Positions 18,377-27,664 of a DNA stretch of 64,000 nt are shown here, piece after piece. Numbering within the stretch: the stretch's first letter is position 1; each line of letters opens with the position of its first letter. The translations under genes were made by a program, and so were the position numbers. Below the pieces are notes generated by a model that saw only the letters and a program-made list of their open reading frames with translations, searched no databases and was not told where the DNA came from. The stretch comes from Bog-756 sp963769905 (lineage in GTDB: Bacteria; Actinomycetota; Acidimicrobiia; Acidimicrobiales; RAAP-2): contig CAVYNG010000001.1 in assembly GCA_963769905.1 (NCBI GenBank), positions 496,001 to 560,000 of the forward strand, read 5' to 3'.

Positions 18377-19045
18377 ATGGGCACTATCGACCGTGATCCC
18401 TTCGCCGGTTCCTCCGTCTTCGGGGTGCTCGGCGAAGCCGACCGCGCCTACCTGACCGATCGGAGCCGACAGGTCGAAGTCGACAAGGGTCAGGTGGTGA
18501 TCTGCGAGGGGGACACCTCCGACTCGGTCTTCGTCCTCCTTTCCGGTCAGATGAAAGTCGTCACCTACTCGCAGGACGGGGACGAGTTCATCCTGAACAC
18601 CGTCCTCCCGGGCGAGACGGTCGGGGAGATCGGTGTCCTGTCCGGAGGGCCCCGCACCGCGACGGTGCAGGCGACCGAGCCGAGCAGGATCCTCACCCTC
18701 TCGAGGGCGGCCATCGTCCAGATCATCGAGGAGCACCCTGCACTGGCCGTCGCCCTGCTCGAACGCCTGTCGAACATGGTCGGCCGGGTGACTGGCGTCG
18801 CGTCGGACCTCGTCCACCTCGATCTGGCCCAACGGGTCGCCAAGTACCTGTTGCAGAAGACCGACGGAACCGAGGACGGTCGCCTCGGCGTGACCCAGAC
18901 CGAGCTCGCGGCGAGTGTGGGGGCGAGCCGGCAACGGGTGAACAACTGCCTGCAGGAGTTCCAGAGGAACGGGTGGATCGACATCGAGTCGCGGCGGTTG
19001 ACGGTTCGCGATCGCGAGGCACTCGAAGGCGTGGTCGGCGACTGA
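18377..19045 (+). CDS. Crp/Fnr-family transcriptional regulator
   Basis: A 222-residue regulator. Residues about 15-130 form a cNMP-binding domain with the phosphate cassette VGEIGVLSGGPRTATV, keeping the Glu and Arg used for cyclic nucleotide. Then come a dimerisation helix (about 130-155) and a winged helix-turn-helix with recognition helix SVGASRQRVNNCL (about 180-200). No Fe-S cysteines are present, so it is more like Crp than Fnr. The ATG at 18377 is preceded by GGGCAG. Two adenylate cyclases in the same window could feed it cAMP. Confidence 0.9.
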   Translation: MGTIDRDPFAGSSVFGVLGEADRAYLTDRSRQVEVDKGQVVICEGDTSDSVFVLLSGQMKVVTYSQDGDEFILNTVLPGETVGEIGVLSGGPRTATVQATEPSRILTLSRAAIVQIIEEHPALAVALLERLSNMVGRVTGVASDLVHLDLAQRVAKYLLQKTDGTEDGRLGVTQTELAASVGASRQRVNNCLQEFQRNGWIDIESRRLTVRDREALEGVVGD

Positions 19046-19103
19046 ACGTCGCAGCTTTCTCTGTCCAGGAGACGGCGCCGACGAAGGACGTTACGGTGGG
19101 GCG

Positions 19104-20090
19104 ATGGCGCCCGACTCGTACACGCTCGCCGGCACCGACGTCACCATTCCCCCGCTCGGGGTTGGCACCTGGGCGTGGGGCGACAAGTCGACCTGGGGCA
19201 TGGGCGGCTACGACTCGGGTTTGACCGAATCGACCATCGAGGAGGCCTGGGACGCGTCGATCGATGCCGGTGTCACCCTGTTCGACACCGCCGAGGTCTA
19301 CGGGTCGGGCGAGAGCGAGCGGATCATCGGCCGCCTCCTCGCCGCCGATCCGGCGCGAGCCGCCAAGGCGGTGGTCGCGACCAAGTTCATGCCCTCGCCG
19401 TGGAAGCTCAACGTCCAAGGTGCGCTGCAGTCCGCACTGCGCCGGTCGCTCGAGCGTCTCGGCGTGAAGAAGGTCGCGCTCTACCAGATCCACGGCCCGA
19501 TCAGCCTGCGTTCCCACGCCCAGCTCGCCGAGGCGCTGGCCGCGGCCCACCGCGGTGGCCTGGTGGACGCAGTGGGGGTGTCCAACTACTCGGCGAAGGA
19601 GACCCGGAGCATCGCGGCCGAGCTCGGCAAACGCGACATGCGTCTTGCGACCAACCAGATCGAGTTCTCGTTGCTGCGTCGCGCGCCCGAGACGAGCGGC
19701 CTACTCGCCGCGTGCGCGGAGCTCGGGGTCCTTCCGCTCGCCTACTCGCCGATCGGCCAAGGACGCCTGACCGGCAAGTACTCGGCGTCCAACCCACCGC
19801 CCGGGAAACGGGGCTTCAGTGCCCATCCGATGGAAGTGGTCGACGCGGTCGTCGACCAGCTCCGGTCGATCGGCGAGAAGCACGGCGGGAAGCTCCCGAG
19901 CCAGGTGGCCCTCAACTGGATCATCGCCAAGGGTGCGGTGCCCATTCCGGGTGCCAAGAACCGCAAGCAGGCGGAGGAGAATGCCGGCGCTCTCGGATGG
20001 AGCATGGACGGGGACGACCTCGAACGCCTCGATCGCACCGCGTTGGCCGGCATCCGCAGCCTGGCGAACCGGTTCTGGCAGCACGGCTGA
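19104..20090 (+). CDS. Aldo/keto reductase
   Basis: A 328-residue (beta/alpha)8 oxidoreductase. All four catalytic residues are visible: Asp and Tyr in LFDTAEVYGSGESE, Lys in VVATKFMPSP and His in YQIHGP. The NADPH-binding end has IPIPGAKNRKQAEENAGAL. The cofactor is expected to be NADPH and the natural carbonyl substrate is unknown. It starts 58 bp after the Crp-family gene on the same strand, so it could be co-transcribed. Confidence 0.92.
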   Translation: MAPDSYTLAGTDVTIPPLGVGTWAWGDKSTWGMGGYDSGLTESTIEEAWDASIDAGVTLFDTAEVYGSGESERIIGRLLAADPARAAKAVVATKFMPSPWKLNVQGALQSALRRSLERLGVKKVALYQIHGPISLRSHAQLAEALAAAHRGGLVDAVGVSNYSAKETRSIAAELGKRDMRLATNQIEFSLLRRAPETSGLLAACAELGVLPLAYSPIGQGRLTGKYSASNPPPGKRGFSAHPMEVVDAVVDQLRSIGEKHGGKLPSQVALNWIIAKGAVPIPGAKNRKQAEENAGALGWSMDGDDLERLDRTALAGIRSLANRFWQHG

Positions 20091-20440
20091 GACCCCGACC
20101 GGGGTTCGGGCACCCTCCTCGTCGTCCAGCGTGGGAGCCGAAAATCGGGGAGCGCACCCTTCGGCGTCCCGACATTTTCCGCCTGTCGGCGCGAATTTCT
20201 GCTCGAACGTCACCTAGGTGACAGACGGGCGCGGTCGCTCGGCGCAGAATCGGATACAGGCAGGGTGGCGGAAACTCGCCGAGTGATCAGAGTGTCCGAG
20301 ACCGATGCGACCCCCGGCACGTCAGGGCGGATGATCATTCGGGGGAAAGGTCACTGCCCGGGCCGGCGACACGCTGGATGGCGGATCTCCGGTTCAGCCA
20401 GCCCGGGCAGTGAACCTCAAAGCCTCGTAGCGGGACATGG
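20091..20440. other. Intergenic region between convergent genes, with two hairpins
   Basis: No convincing coding frame. Directly after the aldo/keto reductase stop, ACCCC-GACC-GGGGT (20092-20105) is a small GC hairpin that could serve as a weak terminator. A much longer hairpin follows at 20348-20417 (listed separately). The rest shows no recognisable motif. Confidence 0.5.
20348..20417. terminator. Long GC-rich hairpin, possible terminator of the DUF427 gene
   Basis: The left arm AGGTCACTGCCCGGGC (20348-20363) pairs with GCCCGGGCAGTGAACCT (20401-20417), a 16-bp stem with one bulged base and a 37-nt loop. It lies 24 bp past the DUF427 stop. There is no U-tract, so intrinsic termination is only likely by position. 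The string CCCGGGCAGTGA also occurs just upstream of the same gene (21241-21252, minus strand). Confidence 0.4.
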
Positions 20441-21229
20441 TCAGCCCCCGCTGCCGCGCCTCTGAGTGAAGTGGGTTACCGGCCGCTCGAGGAGCTCGCC
20501 GTCGAGATAGGTATCGACCTTCTCGTTGTAGAAGGCGATCATGCCGGCGATCGGCTGCAGTTGACGGGTCGGGAAGGCGTAGGTCCAGGCCACGTCCGGA
20601 TGGAGCTCACCGCCGGTTCGGGCCGACCAGTAGCCGCTCGTCGTCCCCTTGTACGGACACTCGGTGACCGTGTCCGAGGCGAGAAGGTGGGAGAAGTCGA
20701 CGTCGGTCGGGTCGAGGTAGTAGCGGGTGGGAAGCCCGGTCTCGAAGACCATCACCGGAGAGGTCGATGTGGCGAGCACGGTTCCCTCGACCTCGACCCG
20801 TACGGTCCGGGTCGAGCGCAGTGCGTCGACGCGGACGTAGGGGCTGCGCGGATGGACGTAGATGCGCTCGTCCTCTTCGAACCAGGCGTCGAGCGCAGCC
20901 CACTCGAAACGGACGGTGCCGCTCAGCTGCTCGAGCTTGCTCTCCGCGAGCATCTTGGCCGCGTGGGGGCGGTGGACCTCTCCGACGCGGAGTCCGTGCA
21001 GCGCGACCGAACCCAGACGACCGTGCTGGGTGGTGCCCTCGTCGACGAGCGCGCCGGACTGCACATCACCGAGCGGGATGTAGTACTGCGGGTAGTGGGG
21101 CCATTCCCAGACGTAGAGGGCGTGCCGGGTGTCGAAGACGACATCGGCGCCGACGAAACCGCGAACGCGCCGCGGCACCGGTTCCACGTGATCGATCTCG
21201 GTCAGCGGAGCTGGATAGTCGTTGCCCAT
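20441..21229 (-). CDS. DUF427-family protein (two DUF427 domains)
   Basis: A 262-residue protein with two copies of the DUF427 fold. The first centres on ALYVWEWPHYPQYYIP and the second on GTVLATSTSPVMVFETGLPTRYYLDPTDVDFS and TECPYKGTTSGYWSA. The second copy carries the typical conserved CPYKG segment. The biochemical role of DUF427 is not known. The ATG at 21229 was chosen because AGAGGAGG lies five bases upstream; a GTG at 21244 lies inside that ribosome-binding site. Confidence 0.85.
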   Translation of the reverse strand: MGNDYPAPLTEIDHVEPVPRRVRGFVGADVVFDTRHALYVWEWPHYPQYYIPLGDVQSGALVDEGTTQHGRLGSVALHGLRVGEVHRPHAAKMLAESKLEQLSGTVRFEWAALDAWFEEDERIYVHPRSPYVRVDALRSTRTVRVEVEGTVLATSTSPVMVFETGLPTRYYLDPTDVDFSHLLASDTVTECPYKGTTSGYWSARTGGELHPDVAWTYAFPTRQLQPIAGMIAFYNEKVDTYLDGELLERPVTHFTQRRGSGG

Positions 21230-21342
21230 CTGGCCTCCTCTCACTGCCCGGGAGTGCCGGGCGGTCGGTCGCCACGACGCTCCGCTCGCCGAGCTGCGGA
21301 CCGGTGCGACGCAACCGATGCACTGGTGATCGTACCGACGGC

Positions 21343-22149
21343 CTACCCGGGTACAGACGCCGTTCGGGCGTAGACGAGGGTGGTGACCCGGTCGACCGAG
21401 GTGTCGATCAGTTCGACCTCGACCGGCGAGTCACTGTCCGTTCCGAGCAGGCGGCACCTGGTGATGACCGGGCCGACGTGCGCCTGCGCGAGGTAGCGGA
21501 GGTCGAGGTCGGTGACGACGACCGGCGACTCGAAGCGGGTGGACACCAGGTCCTCGACCGCGGCTTCGGCAACCAGCGCGACCATTGCACCCTGCAGGGT
21601 TCCCGCCGGGTTGCGCAGCTCGGGGGTCACTGCCATTTGGACCTCGCCGTTGGCCGGGTCGATGCGCTCGATGCCCGCCTCTTCGCGGAGCGGTCGCCCG
21701 AGCGAAGCCCGACCCCGGAAGATGGCGACCGAACCCTCGGGCGTCATGTTGGGCTTCGGCGGATCACCCTCACGACGCGGGAGGTTGGCGAAGCCGATCG
21801 CTCCGGTTGCGACGTGCTCACCCGTGCCGGTGTAGAGCTCGACCTTGGAGGTGGCCGACCGCCGACCTCGCCGTAGGACGGACCCGATTGCCTCGATGCG
21901 GTCCGGGGCCGGCAGCGGTCGCATCCGGACCGACATGTCCGAAGTGAGCGCCCACGCGTCGGGGTCGGTGTCGATCTCGATCCCCGCAACCGCGTCGACG
22001 AGGAAGGACAGCACGCTGATCCGGACCACTCCGTGTCGGAGCACCTCAGGTCGCGGGAGGAGCTCCAGCACGAATCCCCCATCGGTGAGCCTCGCGGTCA
22101 CGCCGAGTCGGCCGGCGATGTGCAGCCGGTCGGGCGAGATGTCGGTCAT
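21343..22149 (-). CDS. Double-hotdog thioesterase-like protein (PaaI-related)
   Basis: A 268-residue protein with two hotdog folds. The second half contains NPAGTLQGAMVALVAEAAVEDL, the PaaI-type active-site helix, where Gln/Gly precede the central helix. The first half (RHGVVRISVLSFLVDAVAG) is a degenerate copy. It probably hydrolyses or binds acyl-CoA esters. It lies downstream of the acyl-CoA synthetase on the same strand with a 55-bp gap, consistent with one acyl-CoA-handling unit. Confidence 0.8.
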   Translation of the reverse strand: MTDISPDRLHIAGRLGVTARLTDGGFVLELLPRPEVLRHGVVRISVLSFLVDAVAGIEIDTDPDAWALTSDMSVRMRPLPAPDRIEAIGSVLRRGRRSATSKVELYTGTGEHVATGAIGFANLPRREGDPPKPNMTPEGSVAIFRGRASLGRPLREEAGIERIDPANGEVQMAVTPELRNPAGTLQGAMVALVAEAAVEDLVSTRFESPVVVTDLDLRYLAQAHVGPVITRCRLLGTDSDSPVEVELIDTSVDRVTTLVYARTASVPG

Positions 22150-22204
22150 CGGCGGATCCGGCTGGTCACGGGAGGCGAACTACAGCAGGAAGGCGGAGAG
22201 GTCG

Positions 22205-23839
22205 TCAAGACAGCAGCTGCTTCCGACCTGTCGACTCGAACGCGGCTTCGATGTCGTCGATGTCGGCGCCGGTCAACAGTCGGTACTCGGGTTCCCGGGC
22301 ATTCCTCCACCAGATCGGGTCCGTGGTGCGCCATCGGTCCGCTCGGAGGGGCGTGCGGTCGATCTTGCCGGTGGCGGTGACCGGAAGGGCGTCGACGATC
22401 CGTACGTAGCGCGGTGCCCATTTGGTGCCGAGATCGGACTGCGACTGCAAGAACACGGCGAAGGCCCGCGCATCGAACACCACCCCGGGCCTCAGCTCGA
22501 GCGCGGCCATCACCTGATCGCCGGTGTGCGAGTCGGGTACGGCGTAGACAGCCGTCGCGACGACGTCGGGGTGTCTGCCGAGGATGGCCTCCAGCGGGCC
22601 GGCGGCGAAGTTCTCTCCGTCGACCCGGAGCCAGTCCGTCCCCCGGCCGGCGAAGTAGAACGTGCCTTCCTCGTCTCGGTAGCCGAGGTCACCGGTCCAG
22701 AACCAGCCACCACGCGTCCGCTGCGCTTCGGCTTCCTCGTTCGCGTAGTAGCCCTCGAAGACGACCTGGTCGTCGCGACGGACGATCTCGCCGATGGCCT
22801 CGCCGGGGTTGAGAAGGTCGCGATCCGGGCCGAAGCGGGCCGGGGCACATTCCCCTCCGCTGACCGGGTCGACGACGGCGACGTCCATGCCCTCGGAGGG
22901 GCGGCCGAGGGCGTCTTGCGGCATGCCCGGAAACGGGTTGATGGAGACGCCGCCTTCGCTCGACGTGTAGCCCTCGACCACGTAGCAACCGAAGCGACGC
23001 CGGAACTCCCTCCTGTCGCGCGGCGATGCCTCGGCTCCCACACAGAAGACGAGCGAGTTGTCCGAGTCCACGTCGGTCGGAGGCTGGGCGAGGATGTACG
23101 AAAGCGAGCGACCGACGTAGTTGAAAGAGGTGCAGCCGTGCTCGCGGACGTCACCGAGGAACGAGGAGGCCGAGAACCTGCGCTTGAGGACGACACAGGC
23201 GCCGGCGCCCAGCCCCGGAAACAGGCTTCCGTTGAGCGCATTCGCGTGGAACATCGGCATGGAGGAGTAGAGGACGTCCTTGTCCGTGTACACCGCAGCT
23301 GCGCCGGCCATCATCCGGAGCGCACGTCCCTGGGTCATCCGGACCGCCTTCGGAGCCCCGGTGGAGCCCGAGGTGAAGAGGAGCAGATAGAGCGCATCGC
23401 CACCGGGAAGATCCACGGGCAGCTCTGCGCCTCGGTGCGCTGCCACGAGCTCGGTCCATCCGGGTTCGTCGGTCGGTCGGATCGGTGCTCCGACATCGAC
23501 CCCCTCCAGCAGATCCACCTTGGTCGAGTCGGTCAGCACCACCGCGCAGTCGGTGTGGCGTACGTCGTCGGCAAGGGCCTCGCCGCGACGGGTGTCGTTG
23601 ATCCCGACCACCACCGATCCGGTCAGGGCGGCGGCGCCGAGGAGGAACACGTACTCGGGGACGTTGTCGAGCAGCACACCGAGGTGGCGACCCTCCAGAC
23701 CGGTCGCACGAAGCACGGCTGCCCGAACAGCCGATTCGGCGGCCACCTCGCCCCATGTCCAGCTCCGGGCCTCGAAGACGAGGCCGGCATGGTCGTCGTC
23801 GGCGCGAAGGGCGAACAGCTCGGCGATCGACTCGGCCAT
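22205..23839 (-). CDS. AMP-forming acyl-CoA synthetase (FadD-like)
   Basis: A 544-residue ANL-superfamily enzyme. The AMP-binding P-loop is LLFTSGSTGAPKAV, the A5 motif is EGYTSSEGG, the A7 region is GGWFWTGDLGYRDEEG and the catalytic Lys lies in ATGKIDRTPL near the C-terminus. The layout matches the FadD6/FATP-like group, which activates fatty, bile or other carboxylic acids to CoA thioesters with ATP. It sits between the thioesterase and the second cyclase on the minus strand, with 43 bp to the cyclase. The substrate is unknown. Confidence 0.9.
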   Translation of the reverse strand: MAESIAELFALRADDDHAGLVFEARSWTWGEVAAESAVRAAVLRATGLEGRHLGVLLDNVPEYVFLLGAAALTGSVVVGINDTRRGEALADDVRHTDCAVVLTDSTKVDLLEGVDVGAPIRPTDEPGWTELVAAHRGAELPVDLPGGDALYLLLFTSGSTGAPKAVRMTQGRALRMMAGAAAVYTDKDVLYSSMPMFHANALNGSLFPGLGAGACVVLKRRFSASSFLGDVREHGCTSFNYVGRSLSYILAQPPTDVDSDNSLVFCVGAEASPRDRREFRRRFGCYVVEGYTSSEGGVSINPFPGMPQDALGRPSEGMDVAVVDPVSGGECAPARFGPDRDLLNPGEAIGEIVRRDDQVVFEGYYANEEAEAQRTRGGWFWTGDLGYRDEEGTFYFAGRGTDWLRVDGENFAAGPLEAILGRHPDVVATAVYAVPDSHTGDQVMAALELRPGVVFDARAFAVFLQSQSDLGTKWAPRYVRIVDALPVTATGKIDRTPLRADRWRTTDPIWWRNAREPEYRLLTGADIDDIEAAFESTGRKQLLS

Positions 23840-23882
23840 GTCAACGAGCTCGTCGTTCAGTCCGAAAGTGCCCGGGGCCTCG

Positions 23883-24932
23883 TCACGCCGCGGGGGAGAT
23901 CATCGAGAAGACCTCGACGGGCTGTTCGAATCCCTTGAGGAGGCGGTGCCCTGCCGATTCGAACTCAAACGGTCCCCCTTTTCCTTCCGAGACCGTCCGC
24001 GCATCGACGAGCACCTCCCTCGGGATCGCGAGCTCGGCCAAACGGGACGCCAAGTTCACCACCGACCCGTAGTAGTCGCCGTGCCGGGTCACCACGTCGC
24101 CGAACGCCACTCCGCCCCGAGGCTCGATGTCCTCGGCGTAGACGCTGGTCAGCTCCTGGGCGATCGCGCAGCCGGCAGTGGCGTCGAGTGCGACGAACAT
24201 CACCTCGTCGCCGATGTGCTTCACGATCCGGCCGCTGTGCGCCACGGCGACGTCGAAGGCTCGTGCCTCGAACCCGCCGATGAGGGAGAGGAGGTGAGCG
24301 GGATCGGTGCGTTGCGACAGCGGAGTGAATCCGACGAGGTCGACGAAGCCCACTGCAAGTCGGAACAGTGTCCGATCGGCGACGTCCGACTGGGCAGCAC
24401 GCTGGCGTTCGATGGCGTCCGAGAGGTGGTGCGCAAAGATCGCTCCCATCGAGTCGCCGAGCCGGAGGGCCAGCGAGGTCGTGTCGGCGACGCTCATCAC
24501 CCATTTCAAAAGGTCGGGCTCGGGCGTGTCCATCGTGGGCTCGATCGTCTGGACGTAGAGGGAGACCGCCGCCTCGGCCACACGGGTCAGTGAGTTGCCC
24601 AGCACCCGGAAGAGCTCGTCGGCATGGGTCTCCACCGGCTCGAGCTGAACGGCAACCGCGGTGAAGGACGCGTCCTGCTCGGAGAACATGCGGCGGTGCT
24701 CGTCGGGCACGGTGACGCCGAGCGTTCGCCACAGCGTCACCACCTGGTCGACGTCCGCTTCGGCCCGGACCGCGACGTCCGTTGCGCTCAACCTGGCGTC
24801 CCGACCGAGGATCAGGTCGGCGGGGAGCCGGGCAATCGAGCACTCGCGGCGGGCCGTCTCGATCTGCTCCTCGGTCGCACCGAGCGTCAGGAGAAACGAG
24901 GTCAGCCCGTCGATGCCTGGCTCCTCTGCCAT
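23883..24932 (-). CDS. Soluble class III adenylate cyclase with N-terminal regulatory domain
   Basis: A 349-residue cytoplasmic protein. Residues about 1-160 look like the helical regulatory domain of Rv1264-type cyclases, and residues about 190-345 are the catalytic domain. Key residues are present: metal-binding Asp in GFVDLVGFTPLS and HIGDEV, adenine-selecting Lys in IVKHIGDEV and Asp in HGDYYG, and Asn/Arg in VVNLASRLAEL. It should therefore make cAMP. In mycobacteria the matching regulatory domain senses pH, but that is not shown here. ATG 24932 was preferred to the TTG at 24938. Confidence 0.88.
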   Translation of the reverse strand: MAEEPGIDGLTSFLLTLGATEEQIETARRECSIARLPADLILGRDARLSATDVAVRAEADVDQVVTLWRTLGVTVPDEHRRMFSEQDASFTAVAVQLEPVETHADELFRVLGNSLTRVAEAAVSLYVQTIEPTMDTPEPDLLKWVMSVADTTSLALRLGDSMGAIFAHHLSDAIERQRAAQSDVADRTLFRLAVGFVDLVGFTPLSQRTDPAHLLSLIGGFEARAFDVAVAHSGRIVKHIGDEVMFVALDATAGCAIAQELTSVYAEDIEPRGGVAFGDVVTRHGDYYGSVVNLASRLAELAIPREVLVDARTVSEGKGGPFEFESAGHRLLKGFEQPVEVFSMISPAA

Positions 24933-25146
24933 GGCCAAACGCTACCTGCGGCCTTTCGATCCTGATGTCCCCGCCGATCAGGCGAAATCGGTGCGGTACC
25001 CTCGACGAGCCGGTCCGAGCATCCGGCGCAGGCCGCCGTTTCGAGGTCGTGCACATGCAGGGTCGGCGACGCCGGCCGGTCGAGCCGGGGAGGCCAGGGC
25101 CCGGGCGTCGCGGGACCGAGATCCTCGGCAGAATGGGCCGGAGACC

Positions 25147-26157
25147 ATGCCCGTCCTCGAACCGCATCACGACCGTGCGCACCCTGTCGAATCGGATGCC
25201 GCCTGGAGCGAGTCGTACTACTTCAACGCCTACGACCCGGTATCCGACACCGGACTCTTCACCCGGATCGGGGTCCGGCCGAACGAGGGGACGAGGGACG
25301 TCGGATTATCCCTGTGGCTGCCCGGTGGGGAGCTGGGCGAGTATCGCTGCATCGAGGAGCAGCGCGGACCGGCGGACTCCCCGCTCGAAGTGGGTGGCGT
25401 CCGCTTCGAGATGCTCGATGCCATGAAGAGCTGGCGCATCACGGCCGACGTCGACGCGGTCGCCCGCACCTGCCGCACGTTGGACGGGCCGGCGACCGAC
25501 GAGGCGTCCCGCCCAGTACAGCTGAACGTGAACATCCGGTTCGACGCGATCTCCCCCGCAGTCGGGACCGACGGACAGGCGGGCGGCCCACGCACCCGAC
25601 AGGCATCGGCGGCGGCGGGGACGACGGGAAAAGGCCACCTCGAACAGGCCGGAAGCTGGACCGGCTCGGTCGCGGTCGACGGGGTCACCCACAGGTGGGA
25701 AGGAGCTCTCGGCAACCGCGACCGCTCGTGGGGCCCGCGGCGGTGGGGCGGCCCCACCATGTGGAGATGGTTCAGCATCAACATCGGGCGCTCCCTCCAC
25801 CTCGGCGGCATCCGCCTCGGGACCGCAGCCGGCGACCTGCACCGCGGGTGGGTCTTCGAGGACGGGCAAGTGACCAGCGTCGAGGAGTGGCAGATCCGGA
25901 CCGAGCTCGCGGAGGACGGTCTGACCCAGCGAGTCGTCCACCTGGACGTCGGGGACAAGCAGGGCCGGAGCTACGCGTTGACCGGCGACGTGCTGCGAGT
26001 GGCCGACATCGGCAAGGCGGGCGGCACGGTGGTCAACGAGGGATTGACCCGTTGGGCCTACACGCCCGACGACGGCAGCGCGATGGTCGGATACGGCATC
26101 GCCGAGTACCTGCATCAGGTCGACGCGCACGGACGACCCGCGACGCCCGTCGAGTAG
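25147..26157 (+). CDS. AttH/carotenoid-hydratase-like (DUF7064/7065-type) protein
   Basis: A 336-residue protein built of beta strands. It matches the lipocalin-like double-domain fold seen in AttH-type and DUF7064/7065 proteins, with SESYYFNAYDPVSDTGLFTRIG at the start and WEGALGNRDRSWGPRRWGG in the second domain. Members occur in terpenoid and steroid-related gene sets; the reaction, if any, is unknown. The ATG at 25147 begins the conserved region. It is the first gene of a plus-strand run through 30158. Confidence 0.7.
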   Translation: MPVLEPHHDRAHPVESDAAWSESYYFNAYDPVSDTGLFTRIGVRPNEGTRDVGLSLWLPGGELGEYRCIEEQRGPADSPLEVGGVRFEMLDAMKSWRITADVDAVARTCRTLDGPATDEASRPVQLNVNIRFDAISPAVGTDGQAGGPRTRQASAAAGTTGKGHLEQAGSWTGSVAVDGVTHRWEGALGNRDRSWGPRRWGGPTMWRWFSINIGRSLHLGGIRLGTAAGDLHRGWVFEDGQVTSVEEWQIRTELAEDGLTQRVVHLDVGDKQGRSYALTGDVLRVADIGKAGGTVVNEGLTRWAYTPDDGSAMVGYGIAEYLHQVDAHGRPATPVE

Positions 26158-26175
26158 GGGCCGGTAGAGGACGGG

Positions 26176-27609
26176 GTGAGCATCGCGGACACACCGGACC
26201 TCGAAGAGCGCCTCGGGGCTGCGCTCGGCGGCCGGGTCGGAGCGGTGCGCCGGCTGTCTGGCGGTGCGTCGCGCGTCACCAGCACATTCGAGCTCGAACT
26301 CCCAACGGGCGAGGAGCGCACTCTCGTCCTCCAGCGACTGCGGGGCACCGCGCTGACCCGACATCCGGGCGTCGAAACGGAGGCGGCGCTGCTCCGGGCG
26401 GCCCGCGCGGTCGGAGTGCCGGTCCCGAACGTGATCGCTGCCGGGACACCCGACGGGCTGGAGGCGGGGTGGCTGGTGGTCGAGCACCTGGCCGGAGAGA
26501 CCCTCCCCCGGCGCATCCTTCGCAACGACGAGTTCGCCACGGCGCGCCGGGTGCTCACCGGGCAGACTGCGCGTGCCCTCGCCGCCGTCCACTCGATCGA
26601 CACCGACACCGTTCCCGGACTACCGCGGGCCGATCCACTGCGCCATCCGCTCGGATTCCTCGATGCATTGGATGAGACGCGACCGGTGCTCGAGCTCGGA
26701 GTGCGGTGGTTGACCCTCCACGAACCCGCCGCCGCAGAATCGGTCGCCGTCCACGGTGACTTCCGGATGGGGAACTTCCTCGTGGACGAAGACGGTCTCC
26801 GTGGGGTACTCGACTGGGAGCTCGCACACTGCGGGAACGCCGCCGAAGACATCGGCTGGTTGTGTGCGCGGGCGTGGCGGTTCGGCGGGCCGGGTCGGGT
26901 CGGTGGGTTCGGCGAGCTCGCCGAGTTCTTGGCGGCCTACCGGGCCGCCGGGGGACGCGCGGTCGACATCGACGAGGTCCGCTGGTGGGAGGCGTACGCC
27001 GCGGTCAAGTGGGCGGTGATCTGCCTCCTCCAGGCGTCGACCCACCTGAGCGGCGCGACCCGCTCGGTCGAGCTGGCGGCGATCGGCCGACGGACCTGCG
27101 AGAGCGAGTGGGACCTGCTGACCCTCCTGGGCGCGCCCTCGCGACCGTCAGCCGATCCGGTCCCCGACGGAGCGGGCGCGGTGGCAGCCCGCGACCCGCT
27201 GTTCGGCACTCCGTCGATGGCCGAACTGGTCGCGGCGGTCCGCGAGTACGTCGAGAGCAAGGTCATGACCTCGACCGAAGGTGCCGACCGATTCGAGGCG
27301 CGAGTCGCGCGCAACGTCCTGGCGATGGTCGGCCGTGAGCTGGCGCTCGGGAGCGCCGCGCACGCCGCCGAGGCGGAGCGGTTGCGGACCTTGAGGGTTC
27401 CCGACGAGGCCGCGCTGGCGGCGGCCATCCGCCAGGGGGTCCACGACCACGATCTGACCGAGGTCGGCGCGATGCTCGCCGATGCCACACGCGACCAGTT
27501 GTCGGTGGCCAATCCGTCCTACCTCACCGATTCGCCAAGCCCGGGCTCGCACTCCGACGACTCCCCGCCCCGCGCGGAGGGGACACCGAGCGACCGGGCT
27601 GATCGGTAG
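26176..27609 (+). CDS. Aminoglycoside-phosphotransferase-fold kinase fused to a DUF6285-like domain
   Basis: A 477-residue protein. The first 330 residues are an APH-type kinase: catalytic loop VHGDFRMGNFLVDEDG and metal site VLDWELAHCG are both intact, and residues about 45-100 form the N-lobe. The last 110 residues (SMAELVAAVREYVESKV to the C-terminus) look like the separate DUF6285 domain often encoded beside such kinases, here joined to it. Relatives in this context are often annotated with acyl-CoA dehydrogenases. The substrate is unknown. The start is GTG at 26176, 19 bp after the preceding stop. Confidence 0.85.
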   Translation: MSIADTPDLEERLGAALGGRVGAVRRLSGGASRVTSTFELELPTGEERTLVLQRLRGTALTRHPGVETEAALLRAARAVGVPVPNVIAAGTPDGLEAGWLVVEHLAGETLPRRILRNDEFATARRVLTGQTARALAAVHSIDTDTVPGLPRADPLRHPLGFLDALDETRPVLELGVRWLTLHEPAAAESVAVHGDFRMGNFLVDEDGLRGVLDWELAHCGNAAEDIGWLCARAWRFGGPGRVGGFGELAEFLAAYRAAGGRAVDIDEVRWWEAYAAVKWAVICLLQASTHLSGATRSVELAAIGRRTCESEWDLLTLLGAPSRPSADPVPDGAGAVAARDPLFGTPSMAELVAAVREYVESKVMTSTEGADRFEARVARNVLAMVGRELALGSAAHAAEAERLRTLRVPDEAALAAAIRQGVHDHDLTEVGAMLADATRDQLSVANPSYLTDSPSPGSHSDDSPPRAEGTPSDRADR

Positions 27610-27664
27610 TCGATTCACGGCAACCCGGCACCAGGGCACGTCTAGGGTGAGGCGAGGAGTGGCG

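Noticed and set aside
21845..23938. A 697-residue plus-strand open frame opposite the acyl-CoA synthetase
   Set aside because: Shadow of the minus-strand enzyme with all AMP-binding motifs.
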